Of a stretch of DNA of 64,000 nt, positions 29,555-40,123 are shown one piece after another (positions within the stretch are counted from its first letter, which is position 1; the number at the start of each line of letters is the position of its first letter). Both the position numbers and the translations under genes were made by a program. Origin of the DNA: Pseudomonas alloputida (GTDB taxonomy: Bacteria > Pseudomonadota > Gammaproteobacteria > Pseudomonadales > Pseudomonadaceae); NCBI RefSeq assembly GCF_021283545.2, contig NZ_CP128540.1, positions 623,501-687,500 of the forward strand, read 5' to 3'. Below the pieces are notes generated by a model. That model searched no databases and had not been told where the DNA came from. It saw nothing but the letters and a program-made list of their open reading frames with translations.

Positions 29555-29838
29555 AACGAGCACTGGCGGGGTTGCTGGCGCTGGTGATGCTGGGTGGCTG
29601 CGCCACGGTGCGCACGCTGGATGCCAACAAGCCCGGCGCACCGGTGGTGTATGCCGGTACCCGGCTGGATTTGTATGTGATCAATGGCGGGTGTTGCCCA
29701 CGGGATCATTACGGGGCGGACGCTCCGGCGTATCCGCGCCTGGATCTGCCGGGGAGCATGTTGCTTGATACCCTGCTGCTGCCGTTGTCTTTGCTGACAG
29801 CGGCCGGCATAGGCTTCCAGGCTAGCGGCGGCCTGTGA
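29551..29838 (+). CDS. YceK/YidQ-type small lipoprotein
   Basis: 95 residues starting at TTG 29551, which overlaps the ubiX stop. The signal peptide ends in the lipobox LGGCATV (Cys about 17). The rest, including [14 protein letters not shown] and [16 protein letters not shown], matches the YceK/DUF1375 lipoprotein family. Function unknown. It completes an mpl-ubiX-lipoprotein run on the plus strand. Confidence 0.82.
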   Translation: MKRALAGLLALVMLGGCATVRTLDANKPGAPVVYAGTRLDLYVINGGCCPRDHYGADAPAYPRLDLPGSMLLDTLLLPLSLLTAAGIGFQASGGL

Positions 29839-29840
29839 TG

Positions 29841-29930
29841 GCCTCTTCGCCGGCACGCCCATTCCTATTGGTGAGTAGTCACTGGAAGATTATGGAGACC
29901 CTGTGGGAGCGGGCGTGCCCGCGAAGAGGC
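29841..29930. repeat. REP pair (class A) after the small lipoprotein gene
   Basis: A degenerate inverted copy (29842-29870) and a conserved forward copy (GTGGGAGCGGGCGTGCCCGC, 29903-29922) fill the gap between two convergent genes. Confidence 0.75.
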
Positions 29931-29945
29931 CAGCACAAGCGAAGC

Positions 29946-30590
29946 CTAGATCCTGCCCAACCTGCGCAATTCATCCGACTCCACAACCCGCACGCCGTCT
30001 TCTTCCTCCAGCGCCAGCCGCCACAGCGCCCGCGCCAGGGTACAAGCCTCGATTCCCCGGTATTTCCCGGGTATGAACCGAGAAAACGGCGCAACTAGCT
30101 GTTCAGTCAGCCGTGGCTCCAGTCGCTCGCCCAGCAGGAACGAGGGCCGCACGATGGTCAGCTGTGGCCAGTCCTGAGCCTTGAGCGCTTCTTCCATCTC
30201 GCCCTTGACCCGGTTATAGAAAATTGACGACTTAGGGTCGGCGCCCACTGCACTGATCACCAGCAGATGCCGTGCGCCCATTTCCCGGGCACGCTTGCTG
30301 AAGGCGACCACCATGTCCAGATCCACTGCGCGGAAAGCCGATTCGGAACCCGCCTGCTTCAGCGTGGTGCCCAGGCAGCAGTAGGCGATGTCGACCCGCC
30401 CGGCCAGTTGCGGAAGGAATACCGCCGGGTCGCCCACCGGGTTTTCCAGGTGCGGGTGCTCGGCCAATGGCCGGCGTGTAGGCGCCAGGACACGGGTGAT
30501 GGTGGGCTCGTTGAGCAGGCGGTCTAGCAGGTGTTCACCGGTCAGACCGGTGGCTCCGGCAAGCAGGACATGCTGAGGCGTCAAGTACAT
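29946..30590 (-). CDS. NAD(P)-binding atypical short-chain dehydrogenase
   Basis: 214 residues with an N-terminal Rossmann motif [14 protein letters not shown] and no canonical YxxxK catalytic pair in the usual place. The mid-region [22 protein letters not shown] and [23 protein letters not shown] matches the HTATIP2/NmrA-like nucleotide-binding group. Function unknown. It is not obviously linked to its neighbours. Confidence 0.8.
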   Translation of the reverse strand: MYLTPQHVLLAGATGLTGEHLLDRLLNEPTITRVLAPTRRPLAEHPHLENPVGDPAVFLPQLAGRVDIAYCCLGTTLKQAGSESAFRAVDLDMVVAFSKRAREMGARHLLVISAVGADPKSSIFYNRVKGEMEEALKAQDWPQLTIVRPSFLLGERLEPRLTEQLVAPFSRFIPGKYRGIEACTLARALWRLALEEEDGVRVVESDELRRLGRI

Positions 30591-30617
30591 GATGTCTCTC
30601 CCTTGTTACACTCAAGT

Positions 30618-32351
30618 CTAGTGAGTGCCGGGCATTTTTGCCTGCTTGCTCACGTTGGCCTGTGTGGCGTTACGCAACGCTTCTTCGGCTTGTTGCTGGC
30701 GCAGCTGGTGCCAGTGCTCAAGCACGGCCGGCGGTGCCCACAACTGCGGCTCGGAGGCCTCGAAGCCTTCCCTTTGTTCTCTTTCGGCAACGCTGGCACG
30801 CGCCAGTTCAAACGCCTGTTTCAGGTCGTCGGTCTGGTTCAGCGCTTCAGCGAACAGGGCATCGCCAAAGTAGGTGAAGTCGGCTTCCTCCGAGCAACCG
30901 AAGGAGACGCGGTCGGCCCGGGCAGCGGTCATGATGAGCGTGCGCTCGTCTTTGAGCGGAGCGATATAGCCCCCTGAATAGCAGGCGGAGATGACGATGA
31001 CCTTGTCGCGATCCTTCAGCGGCGCCAAGGCAGTGGCCAGCTCGTCAGCGGCCAGGTCGGCCAGTTGCAGACGGGGCTGGTCGAGCACCAGCTGGTGGTC
31101 CTGGCTGCCATGGCTGGTGAGGTAGATGAACACCAGGTCTTCGGGGCCGCTGCGCTCTGCCAGGGTGGCGGCAGCGCGGGAGAGGTTTTCGCGGGTGGCC
31201 ATGGGACGCGTGGCCATGTGGTCGCGGTGGTTGACCAGGGTCACTTGGCCACGGGCGCCAAAGCGCACCTTGAGCATGCGGCTGACGTAGTCGGCTTCGC
31301 GCAGGAATACGCTTTGCTGGCCATCGCCGGCCACTACCAGGCTATACAGCTGGATCGGTGGCGCCGAGCGAGGTACCCGAACCAGCGCCTCGTCCAGCAG
31401 CCGGCCCTGGTTGAGCAACGCTAGGTCCAGTGGGTCTGGCAGCAGCTTGCCGTTCTGGTCGCGCACGCGCACGCCGTTGGCCCATGTTCCGCTTTCGACC
31501 TTGCCACTGGGCAGAATCAGCCGCCCATGGCCATGGTAGGCATCGTTGAGGAAACCGCCGATGTACTTGCTGCCGTCGGCCAGTTGCAGGCTGCCTTGGC
31601 CCGACAGACGCCAGTCGGCGAACTCGCCCTTGTAGTGGCTGCCATCGCTGCCCAGCAACTCCCCTTCGCCGATCAGCGAGCCGTCCTTGAATTCACCGAT
31701 CCACACGTCGCCATCGGCATTTTCGTAGCGGCCTCGGCCTTCCAGGCGGTTGTCCTTGAATTCGCCGATGTACTGCTCGCCATCAACGCTGTCGTAGGTG
31801 CCAGCGCCTTGTAGCTGGCCGTTGACGAAGTGGCCGCTGAACTGGTTGCCGCTGGCATCGCTGCGCACCCCGGCGCCGTTGGGCTTGCCCTTGGCGAACA
31901 GGCCTTGGTAGCGACTGCCGTCGGCCAGTTCCAGTTGGCCTGCACCGTCGTACAGGTCGTCCTTGAACTGGCCGCGGTATGTCTGGTCGGCTTGCTTGAG
32001 GGTGCCCTCGCCGTCGCGGCGGCCGTGGCGGAAGGTGCCGCTATAGTGGCTGCCTGGGGTGATCAGGTCACCCAGGCCCTGAAACAGCCCCTCGGCGAAC
32101 TGGCCGCGGTAGACCTCGCCGTTCTGGCCATGCCATTCGCCCTGGCCGTGCCACTGGCCGTCCTTGAAGCTGCCGGCGTACCAGCTGCCGTTGGGGTAGT
32201 CGATCCGGCCCTCACCCTGCAGCAGGCCATCGACTACCTGCCCCCGGTAACGCCCACCGTCAGGCAGCCGTGCGTCGGGCGGGAGCAGCGATTCGCCATC
32301 GCCACAGGCGGCGAGCAGCAGGACCAGGGTAATGGGGAGCAGTGGACGCAT
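30618..32351 (-). CDS. lipoprotein with MORN repeats and a C13 (legumain-like) cysteine peptidase domain
   Basis: 577 residues from ATG 32351; the frame is open 71 codons further upstream across REP-like DNA, which I reject. The signal peptide MRPLLPITLVLLLAACGDG ends in a lipobox (Cys near residue 17). Residues about 28-280 contain about eleven MORN-type repeats of the form Y-x-G-x-F-x-x-G-x-x-x-G-x-G. The C-terminal domain has a caspase/legumain-fold dyad: His in IYLTSHGSQDH and Cys in VISACYSGGYIAP. The protein should sit at a membrane facing the periplasm, with MORN repeats perhaps binding lipid or scaffolding. The substrate is unknown. Confidence 0.88.
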   Translation of the reverse strand: MRPLLPITLVLLLAACGDGESLLPPDARLPDGGRYRGQVVDGLLQGEGRIDYPNGSWYAGSFKDGQWHGQGEWHGQNGEVYRGQFAEGLFQGLGDLITPGSHYSGTFRHGRRDGEGTLKQADQTYRGQFKDDLYDGAGQLELADGSRYQGLFAKGKPNGAGVRSDASGNQFSGHFVNGQLQGAGTYDSVDGEQYIGEFKDNRLEGRGRYENADGDVWIGEFKDGSLIGEGELLGSDGSHYKGEFADWRLSGQGSLQLADGSKYIGGFLNDAYHGHGRLILPSGKVESGTWANGVRVRDQNGKLLPDPLDLALLNQGRLLDEALVRVPRSAPPIQLYSLVVAGDGQQSVFLREADYVSRMLKVRFGARGQVTLVNHRDHMATRPMATRENLSRAAATLAERSGPEDLVFIYLTSHGSQDHQLVLDQPRLQLADLAADELATALAPLKDRDKVIVISACYSGGYIAPLKDERTLIMTAARADRVSFGCSEEADFTYFGDALFAEALNQTDDLKQAFELARASVAEREQREGFEASEPQLWAPPAVLEHWHQLRQQQAEEALRNATQANVSKQAKMPGTH

Positions 32352-32454
32352 GGCGAGGACCGGGCAATAGGTCTGCCGAGTATGACGCAGAATGGGATCC
32401 TGAGACAGCGAGCCCCTGTGCCAGCGCACAGCCTTGGAACCTTGCCAGTACCCT

Positions 32455-32541
32455 GTAGGAGCGGCTTCAGCCGCGAACACCGGCAAAGCCGGTGTCCTCC
32501 ACCATGTTGCATTGTTCGCAGGCCCACCCGCTCCCACAGGT
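32455..32541. repeat. REP-like pair with a central perfect hairpin
   Basis: A forward copy with a variant core (GTAGGAGCGGCTTCAGCCGC, 32456-32475) and a degenerate inverted copy (about 32516-32540, ending CCGCTCCCACAGG) flank ACACCGGC-AAA-GCCGGTGT (32477-32495). The hairpin could end transcription after bdh. Confidence 0.65.
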
Positions 32542-32564
32542 GCCACGTTGCCTTCAAGGTGCAA

Positions 32565-33653
32565 TCAGCGCACACCTGGTGAAACGATGATCTTCACGTT
32601 CTCCTCTTTGTTGTTCACCAGTTCCTCGAAGCCCAGCTCGACAATCTGCTCCAATCCGATCCGGCCGGTTACCAGCGGGCGAATATCCAGCCGACCATCA
32701 GCAATGAAGGCAATCACGTCAGCAAACTCGCCGTTGTACGCCAACGCCCCCAGCACTTGCTTCTCGGTGGACACCAGCTCGAAGAAGTTGAACTCGCTGG
32801 GCTCTTCGAAAATACCCACCAGCACGCACTTGCCTGCTTTGCGGATGGTGTCGATGGCCAGCTTGGCCGTATGTTTGTTGCCGATGCACTCAAAACTCAC
32901 ATCGGCGCCCAGCCCAGCAGTCAGTGCGCGGATTTCCGCCAGGGCATCGCACTGGCTGGGGTCCAGCACCACGTTGGCGCCCGCTTCCTTGGCCTTGGCT
33001 TTGCGCGCAGAGGACATCTCAAGGGCGATGACCTGTGCCGCACCTGCAGCCTTGGCGCACATGATGGTGCACAGGCCGATGGTGCCGGCCCCAACCACTA
33101 CAACGGTTTGCCCAAGCAGGCTGCCGGCCTTTTTCACCGCGTGCATACCCACCGCCAGCGGCTCGATCAGTGCCCCGGCTTCGGCAGGGAAGCCCTGCGG
33201 CAGCCGGTAGAGCAGGTTGGCGGGCACGTTGACCAGCTCGGCGAAGGCACCGTTGTTCATCAGGCCGGTGAACGCCAGGCGTTCGCAGATGTTGTACAGG
33301 CCATGGGTGCAGTAATAGCAGGTACCACAATGCTGGCACGCGTCTGCCGCCACCGGGTCGCCTACGGCATAGCCTTCCACGCCTTCGCCAAGCTTGGCGA
33401 TGTGGCCGCAGAATTCGTGGCCGAGGATGCACTGGCCCTGAATGCCGGTCAGCGGGTGCGGGGCCTCTACCGGGATGAACACCGGGCCGGCAACATATTC
33501 GTGCAGGTCGGAGCCGCAGATGCCGCACCAGTCCACCTTGATCTGCACCCAGCCCGGCGCAGGGTCGGCCGGCAAAGGTACCTGTTCGACACGAATATCG
33601 TGGCGGCCATGCCAGACGGCCGCGCGCATGTGGGTGTGGCTCAGGTCATTCAT
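32565..33653 (-). CDS. bdhA: 2,3-butanediol dehydrogenase (zinc alcohol dehydrogenase family)
   Basis: A 362-residue medium-chain dehydrogenase. The catalytic zinc site includes CGICGSDLHEY and GHEFCGH; four Cys for the structural zinc are in CQHCGTCYYCTHGLYNIC; the NAD fold is VVVGAGTIGL. It would oxidise 2,3-butanediol to acetoin, feeding the acetoin cleavage enzymes encoded upstream. GGAG precedes ATG 33653 by 8 bases; a second ATG eight codons in is possible. It is the last gene of the acoXABC-bdh operon. Confidence 0.9.
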   Translation of the reverse strand: MNDLSHTHMRAAVWHGRHDIRVEQVPLPADPAPGWVQIKVDWCGICGSDLHEYVAGPVFIPVEAPHPLTGIQGQCILGHEFCGHIAKLGEGVEGYAVGDPVAADACQHCGTCYYCTHGLYNICERLAFTGLMNNGAFAELVNVPANLLYRLPQGFPAEAGALIEPLAVGMHAVKKAGSLLGQTVVVVGAGTIGLCTIMCAKAAGAAQVIALEMSSARKAKAKEAGANVVLDPSQCDALAEIRALTAGLGADVSFECIGNKHTAKLAIDTIRKAGKCVLVGIFEEPSEFNFFELVSTEKQVLGALAYNGEFADVIAFIADGRLDIRPLVTGRIGLEQIVELGFEELVNNKEENVKIIVSPGVR

Positions 33654-33681
33654 TGTTGTTCTCCAGGCTCACGAAAAGGGC

Positions 33682-34788
33682 TTAGTGCTTGCGCAGGAAT
33701 GCGAGCAGTTGCTGGTTGACCTGTTCGGCCGCCTCCATCTGCACCATGTGGCCGGCCTCTGGCAGCACCTGTACTTCGGCTTCCAGGCCCTCGGCATGGC
33801 TGGCCGGGATGATCGCATCCTTGCCACCCCACACCACCAGTGCCGGGTGATTGCCAAGGACCCCGCGCAAGTCATGGCGCTGCCGGTCGCCGTCGGCGAG
33901 CGCCCCTGCCAGTTGCTGCAGGGCCTGGTCCACACCTTCCAGGCGCTTGAACTTGAGCATGTCCTCCAGCATTTGCCGGGTGACCAGCGCCGGGTCGGCA
34001 AACAACTGCACCATCTGCGGTTTGAGTGCATTGCGGTTGGCCGCAGTGACGAAGCCTTGCAAGTACTGCCCGTTGATCGCTTCGCCCAGGCCGGCGCTGG
34101 CCACCAGGCTCAGGCTGGCCACCCGCTGCGGGGCCAGGCGCGCCACGTTGAGGCTGACGGCTCCGCCCATGGAATGGCCGGCCAGGTGGGCCTTGGCGAT
34201 GTCCAGGTGGTCGAGCAGGGCGAGCACGGTTTCGCTCAACTCATCCAGGTCGCCCCGCTGCAGGGCCTTGGCCGACTCGCCGTGGCCCGGCAGGTCGAGG
34301 GCGATGACCCGCCGCTCGGCAGCCAGCGCCGGGTGGTTGAACAGCCAGTTGTTGAGGTCACCACCAAACCCGTGCACCAGCACCAGCGGTGTACCGCCTT
34401 CACCCAGCTCGAACCAGCGCAGCAGGCGCCCGCCTACTTCCGCCTTCTGAGGGGCCGGCCCCTGGCTTTGGTCGGCGCCACCTTCGGCGACGAACTCGGC
34501 CTGGAAGCGCTGTACCACGGCATCGATCTCGGCCTCCTCTGCTTCGCCTTCGACTACCACCGCCAGCAGTGCGCCGACGGGCAGGGTTTCATCCGGCTTG
34601 GCTACCTGGCGGCGCAGCACGCCGCTGAAAGGCGCTTCGACGCTGCTGCTGATCTTGTCGGTCTCGACGTCCAGCACCTCGTCGCCCTTGCTGATTTCGT
34701 CACCTTCCTGCTTGAGCCAGGTGTCCACCCGGCCCTCGGTCATCGACAGGCCCCACTTGGGCATAGTCAGGGTATGGATCTGGCTCAT
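33682..34788 (-). CDS. acoC: acetoin dehydrogenase E2 component (lipoyl acetyltransferase with alpha/beta hydrolase fold)
   Basis: A 368-residue protein. The N-terminal lipoyl domain (about 1-80) carries the lipoylated Lys in DVETDKISSSVEA. The C-terminal part (about 120-368) is an alpha/beta hydrolase fold with AGHSMGGAVSLN, as in AcoC and unlike E2 of pyruvate dehydrogenase. It transfers the acetyl group from acetoin cleavage to CoA. It overlaps the acoB stop by 4 bases and precedes bdh by 28. Confidence 0.94.
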   Translation of the reverse strand: MSQIHTLTMPKWGLSMTEGRVDTWLKQEGDEISKGDEVLDVETDKISSSVEAPFSGVLRRQVAKPDETLPVGALLAVVVEGEAEEAEIDAVVQRFQAEFVAEGGADQSQGPAPQKAEVGGRLLRWFELGEGGTPLVLVHGFGGDLNNWLFNHPALAAERRVIALDLPGHGESAKALQRGDLDELSETVLALLDHLDIAKAHLAGHSMGGAVSLNVARLAPQRVASLSLVASAGLGEAINGQYLQGFVTAANRNALKPQMVQLFADPALVTRQMLEDMLKFKRLEGVDQALQQLAGALADGDRQRHDLRGVLGNHPALVVWGGKDAIIPASHAEGLEAEVQVLPEAGHMVQMEAAEQVNQQLLAFLRKH

Positions 34789-35807
34789 GCGGCACTCCTT
34801 GCGGCTTCGATCACCTTGCGCACGGCGGCTTCGATCTTCGCCGCGTCAGGGATGTACAGGTCTTCCAGGGCGTCGGAGAACGGCACCGGGGTATGCGGCG
34901 CGGTGACCATTTCGATCGGGCCCTTGAGTGCGCCAAAAGCCTTCTGTGCCACCAGCGCGCTGATGTCGGTGGCCATCGAGCAGCGCGGGTTGGCTTCATC
35001 GATCACCACCAGGCGGCCGGTCTTCTCCACACTTTCCAGAATGCTGTCCTCGTCCAGCGGGCTGGTAGTGCGCAGGTCCAGCACTTCGCAGTCGATGCCC
35101 TGGCGGGCCAGGTTGTTGGCGGCCTCCAGCGCCACATGCACCATGCGCCCGTAGGTAACGAGGGTCACGTCGTCGCCATCGCGCAAGAAGTTGGCTTCGC
35201 CGAACGGTACGGTGTACACCTCTTCCGGCACCTCGCCCTGCATGCTGTACAGCAGTTTGTGTTCGCAGAAGATCACCGGGTCGTTGTCGCGGATCGCCTG
35301 GATCAACAGGCCCTTGGCATCGTAAGGCGAGGATGGGCACACCACCTTCAGGCCGGGGATGTGCGTCCATAGCGAGGTGAGCATCTGCGAGTGCTGGGCA
35401 GCCGCGCGCAGGCCGGCGCCATACATGGTGCGCATCACCAGCGGGGTCACTGCCTTGCCGCCGAACATGTAGCGGAACTTGGCGGCCTGGTTGAGGATCT
35501 GGTCCAGGCAGCAGCCGGCGAAGTCGACGAACATCAGTTCGCACACCGGGCGCAGGCCCTGGGTGGCAGCACCGACGGCCGCGCCGACGTAGCCGATTTC
35601 CGACAGCGGCGCGTCAAGCACGCGGCCGGGGAATTGGTGATACAGGCCTTTGGTCACGCCCAACACGCCACCCCAGGCGTCATCCTCGCCGGGCGCACCG
35701 GCACCGCCGGCGACGTCTTCGCCAATGATGAATACTGTGCTGTCGCGGCGCATTTCCTGGGCCAGGGCCTCGTTGATGGCCTGCTGGTAGCTGATCTTTC
35801 TTGCCAT
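34785..35807 (-). CDS. acoB: acetoin dehydrogenase E1 component, beta subunit
   Basis: A 340-residue transketolase-like subunit pairing with AcoA to bind thiamine diphosphate and split acetoin into acetaldehyde and an acetyl unit. Typical E1-beta segments are IIGEDVAGGAG, PLSEIGYVGAAVGAA, LVVIDEANPRCSMATDI and the C-terminal swivel domain. It lies 33 bases after acoA. Confidence 0.94.
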   Translation of the reverse strand: MARKISYQQAINEALAQEMRRDSTVFIIGEDVAGGAGAPGEDDAWGGVLGVTKGLYHQFPGRVLDAPLSEIGYVGAAVGAATQGLRPVCELMFVDFAGCCLDQILNQAAKFRYMFGGKAVTPLVMRTMYGAGLRAAAQHSQMLTSLWTHIPGLKVVCPSSPYDAKGLLIQAIRDNDPVIFCEHKLLYSMQGEVPEEVYTVPFGEANFLRDGDDVTLVTYGRMVHVALEAANNLARQGIDCEVLDLRTTSPLDEDSILESVEKTGRLVVIDEANPRCSMATDISALVAQKAFGALKGPIEMVTAPHTPVPFSDALEDLYIPDAAKIEAAVRKVIEAARSAA

Positions 35808-35840
35808 GGTGGTTCTCCTGTTGTTCTTGTAATCCGCGGC

Positions 35841-36818
35841 TCAGGGGTAGGCGACGTAGACGTCGGTGAGCAGGTCGGCGGGCTGTGGCTTGGGATCGGA
35901 TTTGGCGCGGCGAACGGCGTCTTCGATCAGGTCCTCGACGCGGGCGTCGATGGCGTCCAGTTGCTCGGCCGTGAGCAGGCCGGCGCGGGTGGTCTTGTTG
36001 CGAAATTGCATGAGGCAGTCGCGGGATTCGCGCAGGTTCTTCACTTCATCAGGGGCGCGGTAGGTTTGCGCATCGCCTTCGAAATGGCCGTAGTAACGGC
36101 TGAGCTTGACCTCGATCAGCGACGGCCCTTGCCCGGAGCGGGCGCGCTCGATGGCAGCGCCGGCGGCCTCGTATACGGCAAAGAAGTCAAAGCCGTCGAT
36201 GGTGACGCCTGGCATGCCGAAGCCGGCAGCGCGGTCGGCAATGTGGTCGCAGGCTACGGACCAGTTGGAGGCAGTGGCCTCGGCGTAGCCGTTGTTCTCG
36301 GCCACGAAGATGCAGGGCAGGTTCATGATCGACGCCATGTTCATGGCCTCGAATACGGCGCCCTCGTTGGATGCCCCATCGCCGAAGAAGGCTACCGACA
36401 CGTCATCGCGGCCCTTGAGCTTGGCCGCCAGCGCCGCCCCGGCCACCAGTGGTGCGCCGGCGCCGACGATACCGTTGGCACCGAGCATGCCCTTTTCCAG
36501 GTCGGCAATGTGCATCGAGCCGCCTTTGCCACCGCACACGCCGGTCTTCTTGCCGTAGATCTCGGCCATCATGCCGTACACGTCCACGCCTTTGGCGATG
36601 CAGTGGCCATGGCCGCGGTGGGTCGAGGCGATGCAGTCGCTGTCGCGCAGGTGGGCCATGACCCCGGCGGCAGAGGCTTCTTCGCCGGCATACAGGTGGA
36701 CGAAGCCGGGAATTTCGCCGGTGGCGAACTCCACATGCAGGCGTTCTTCGAAGGCGCGGATGGTCCGCATGACTTCATAGGCATGCAGCAGTTGTTCAGT
36801 ACTGAGTTGATTGGACAT
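35841..36818 (-). CDS. acoA: acetoin dehydrogenase E1 component, alpha subunit
   Basis: 325 residues from ATG 36818 (MSNQLSTEQLLHAYEVMRTIRAFEERLH). The frame opens at 37007 within acoX, but those 63 codons overlap acoX and have no ribosome site; GGAG precedes the chosen start. The thiamine diphosphate motif runs from FFGDGASNEGAVFEAMNMAS to AENNGYAEATA. It forms E1 with AcoB and sits 22 bases after acoX. Confidence 0.94.
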   Translation of the reverse strand: MSNQLSTEQLLHAYEVMRTIRAFEERLHVEFATGEIPGFVHLYAGEEASAAGVMAHLRDSDCIASTHRGHGHCIAKGVDVYGMMAEIYGKKTGVCGGKGGSMHIADLEKGMLGANGIVGAGAPLVAGAALAAKLKGRDDVSVAFFGDGASNEGAVFEAMNMASIMNLPCIFVAENNGYAEATASNWSVACDHIADRAAGFGMPGVTIDGFDFFAVYEAAGAAIERARSGQGPSLIEVKLSRYYGHFEGDAQTYRAPDEVKNLRESRDCLMQFRNKTTRAGLLTAEQLDAIDARVEDLIEDAVRRAKSDPKPQPADLLTDVYVAYP

Positions 36819-36840
36819 CTTGTTGTTCTCCGGGGTTGTC

Positions 36841-37896
36841 TCAACACGGGTTTGCAGGGTGCAGCCGGTGGCCGCGCGGGACGGCCAGCAGGTGGTGGCG
36901 GGCGGCATGCGCCAGCACGGCCTCGACGTCCACGCTGAGTGGGCCTTGGTGGTCGAGGGTGATGGTGGGCGTGTCATGCTCGGCAAATTCGATTTCGCGT
37001 TCGCCATCCAGCGCCAAGGTGCCGCTGGTCAGGCTCAGGCGCTGGGCGACGCCGGGTGTCAGCGGACCGCAGGCAGTGATGCCGCAGGCTTGCAGCAGCC
37101 CGGGCGCCAACGGCGCCAACAGCGCCTGTTCGGCGTCGGGGGCCAGGCGTACCCAGGCGCCGTGCGGATCTTGCCGTGACACCGGGCACCACAGACCGCA
37201 CAGGGCCGACAGGCCGATGGCGTGGGGCTCGGCGAAGCAGGCGAAGACTTCGCAGAGGTCCTCGCTGCGGCTGAGTGCACGGGCACCGATGAAGCGCTGC
37301 GGCGACACGGCCACCTCGACCAAGGCCCACTCGGCCAGCTGTTGTTCAGGCACGTTCACCAGTAAGCGTTTGTTGCGGCGCAAGCCGATGCTGGCCGGTA
37401 CCCGGCCACTGGCAAGCAGGCCACCGGCCAGGCCCGCGCTGGTGGCTTCGCGAAGTTCGGGGAAGGCGTTGTTGGTGCCGGTGGACAGGGTCAGCAGCGG
37501 CACGTCACCGGCCTCGGCGGCGACCGCCTTGTGGGTGCCATCACCGCCCAGCACGGCGATCATCGCCACGCCGCGCTGGACCATGTGCCGGGTAGCCAGG
37601 CGGGTATCGGCCACGGTCTGGCTCAGTGGCAGGTCGAGGATTTCGATGGCCGGCCAGTGCTGGTCACGGGCCCCCGGGCCCTGGCTGGCCTTGAGCACGG
37701 CGGCAGCGATGCCGGTCATGTCGCTGGGCAACAACACCTGGCCAATGCCGGTGGCACCGAAAGCGGCCAGCAGGCGCTGGATAGCCGAGGCCTTGTCGGT
37801 GCTCGAATAGAGCCCGGCATTGGCGGTCAGGCGGCGCAGGTCGCGGCCAGAGGCAGGGTTGGCAATGATCCCGACAATCGGGGCGGGTAGCGGCAT
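36841..37896 (-). CDS. acoX: AcoX, acetoin catabolism protein with NAD-kinase-like fold
   Basis: A 351-residue first gene of the acetoin operon. It has an ATP-NAD kinase-like N-terminal domain with GIIANPASGRD and AVLGGDGTHKAVA plus TLSTGTNNAFPE, the GGDG and GTxN motifs of that fold. AcoX is found in aco operons of many bacteria. Its reaction is not established, so the assignment is by family. A near-consensus sigma-54 promoter lies 35-49 bases upstream. Confidence 0.9.
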   Translation of the reverse strand: MPLPAPIVGIIANPASGRDLRRLTANAGLYSSTDKASAIQRLLAAFGATGIGQVLLPSDMTGIAAAVLKASQGPGARDQHWPAIEILDLPLSQTVADTRLATRHMVQRGVAMIAVLGGDGTHKAVAAEAGDVPLLTLSTGTNNAFPELREATSAGLAGGLLASGRVPASIGLRRNKRLLVNVPEQQLAEWALVEVAVSPQRFIGARALSRSEDLCEVFACFAEPHAIGLSALCGLWCPVSRQDPHGAWVRLAPDAEQALLAPLAPGLLQACGITACGPLTPGVAQRLSLTSGTLALDGEREIEFAEHDTPTITLDHQGPLSVDVEAVLAHAARHHLLAVPRGHRLHPANPC

Positions 37897-37930
37897 GGCG
37901 CACCTCGTATTTTTGTTTGCAAGGGCAGGA

Positions 37931-37945
37931 GCAAGCGGGGTGCCA
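37931..37945 (-). promoter_or_regulatory. sigma-54 promoter of the acoXABC-bdh operon
   Basis: On the minus strand the sequence is TGGCACCCCGCTTGC, matching the consensus TGGCAC-N5-TTGC at every key base and in spacing. The transcript would start about 25 bases before acoX. AcoR, the likely activator, is encoded divergently. Confidence 0.88.
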
Positions 37946-38065
37946 GCTTTCTTCGCGATGGCTGAAGTGGCCGGGCTAGAGGGCTCTGGTCGTGTTCGGG
38001 CAGGTTTTCACGGGTAGGGTGGCGAGACGCCGGGTGCCAGCGCCGGGCCTGCGTTGCCGAGACAC

Positions 38066-38082
38066 TGAGACGCTGCGTCTCA
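38066..38082. promoter_or_regulatory. perfect palindrome, likely AcoR upstream activator site
   Basis: TGAGACGCTGCGTCTCA is an exact 8-1-8 palindrome about 120 bases upstream of the sigma-54 promoter and 98 bases before acoR. A half-site GAGACGC also occurs near 38024. Position and symmetry fit an enhancer-type site for AcoR, which may also control its own gene. Confidence 0.65.
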
Positions 38083-38179
38083 AGCCAGCCGGTAATCACA
38101 CAGTGCTTGTCGGGGCATGCCCAGAGGCGCTTAATGGCCGGACAACGATAAAAACAGTAACGAGAACCGGAGGGCCTGA

Positions 38180-40033
<1,854 letters not shown>

Positions 40034-40075
40034 AGCCCTGGGGCCGCGACGCGGCCCCAGATTCTGGCAGGCAAT

Positions 40076-40102
40076 AAAAAACCCCGGCACAGGGCCGGGG
40101 TT
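40076..40102. terminator. bidirectional terminator between acoR and accC
   Basis: AAAAACCCCGGC, a short loop and GCCGGGGTT form a strong stem between the convergent genes. A second hairpin CTGGGGCCGC/GCGGCCCCAG lies just upstream (40038-40060). Confidence 0.8.
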
Positions 40103-40123
40103 CTGGTACATCACACTACACGA

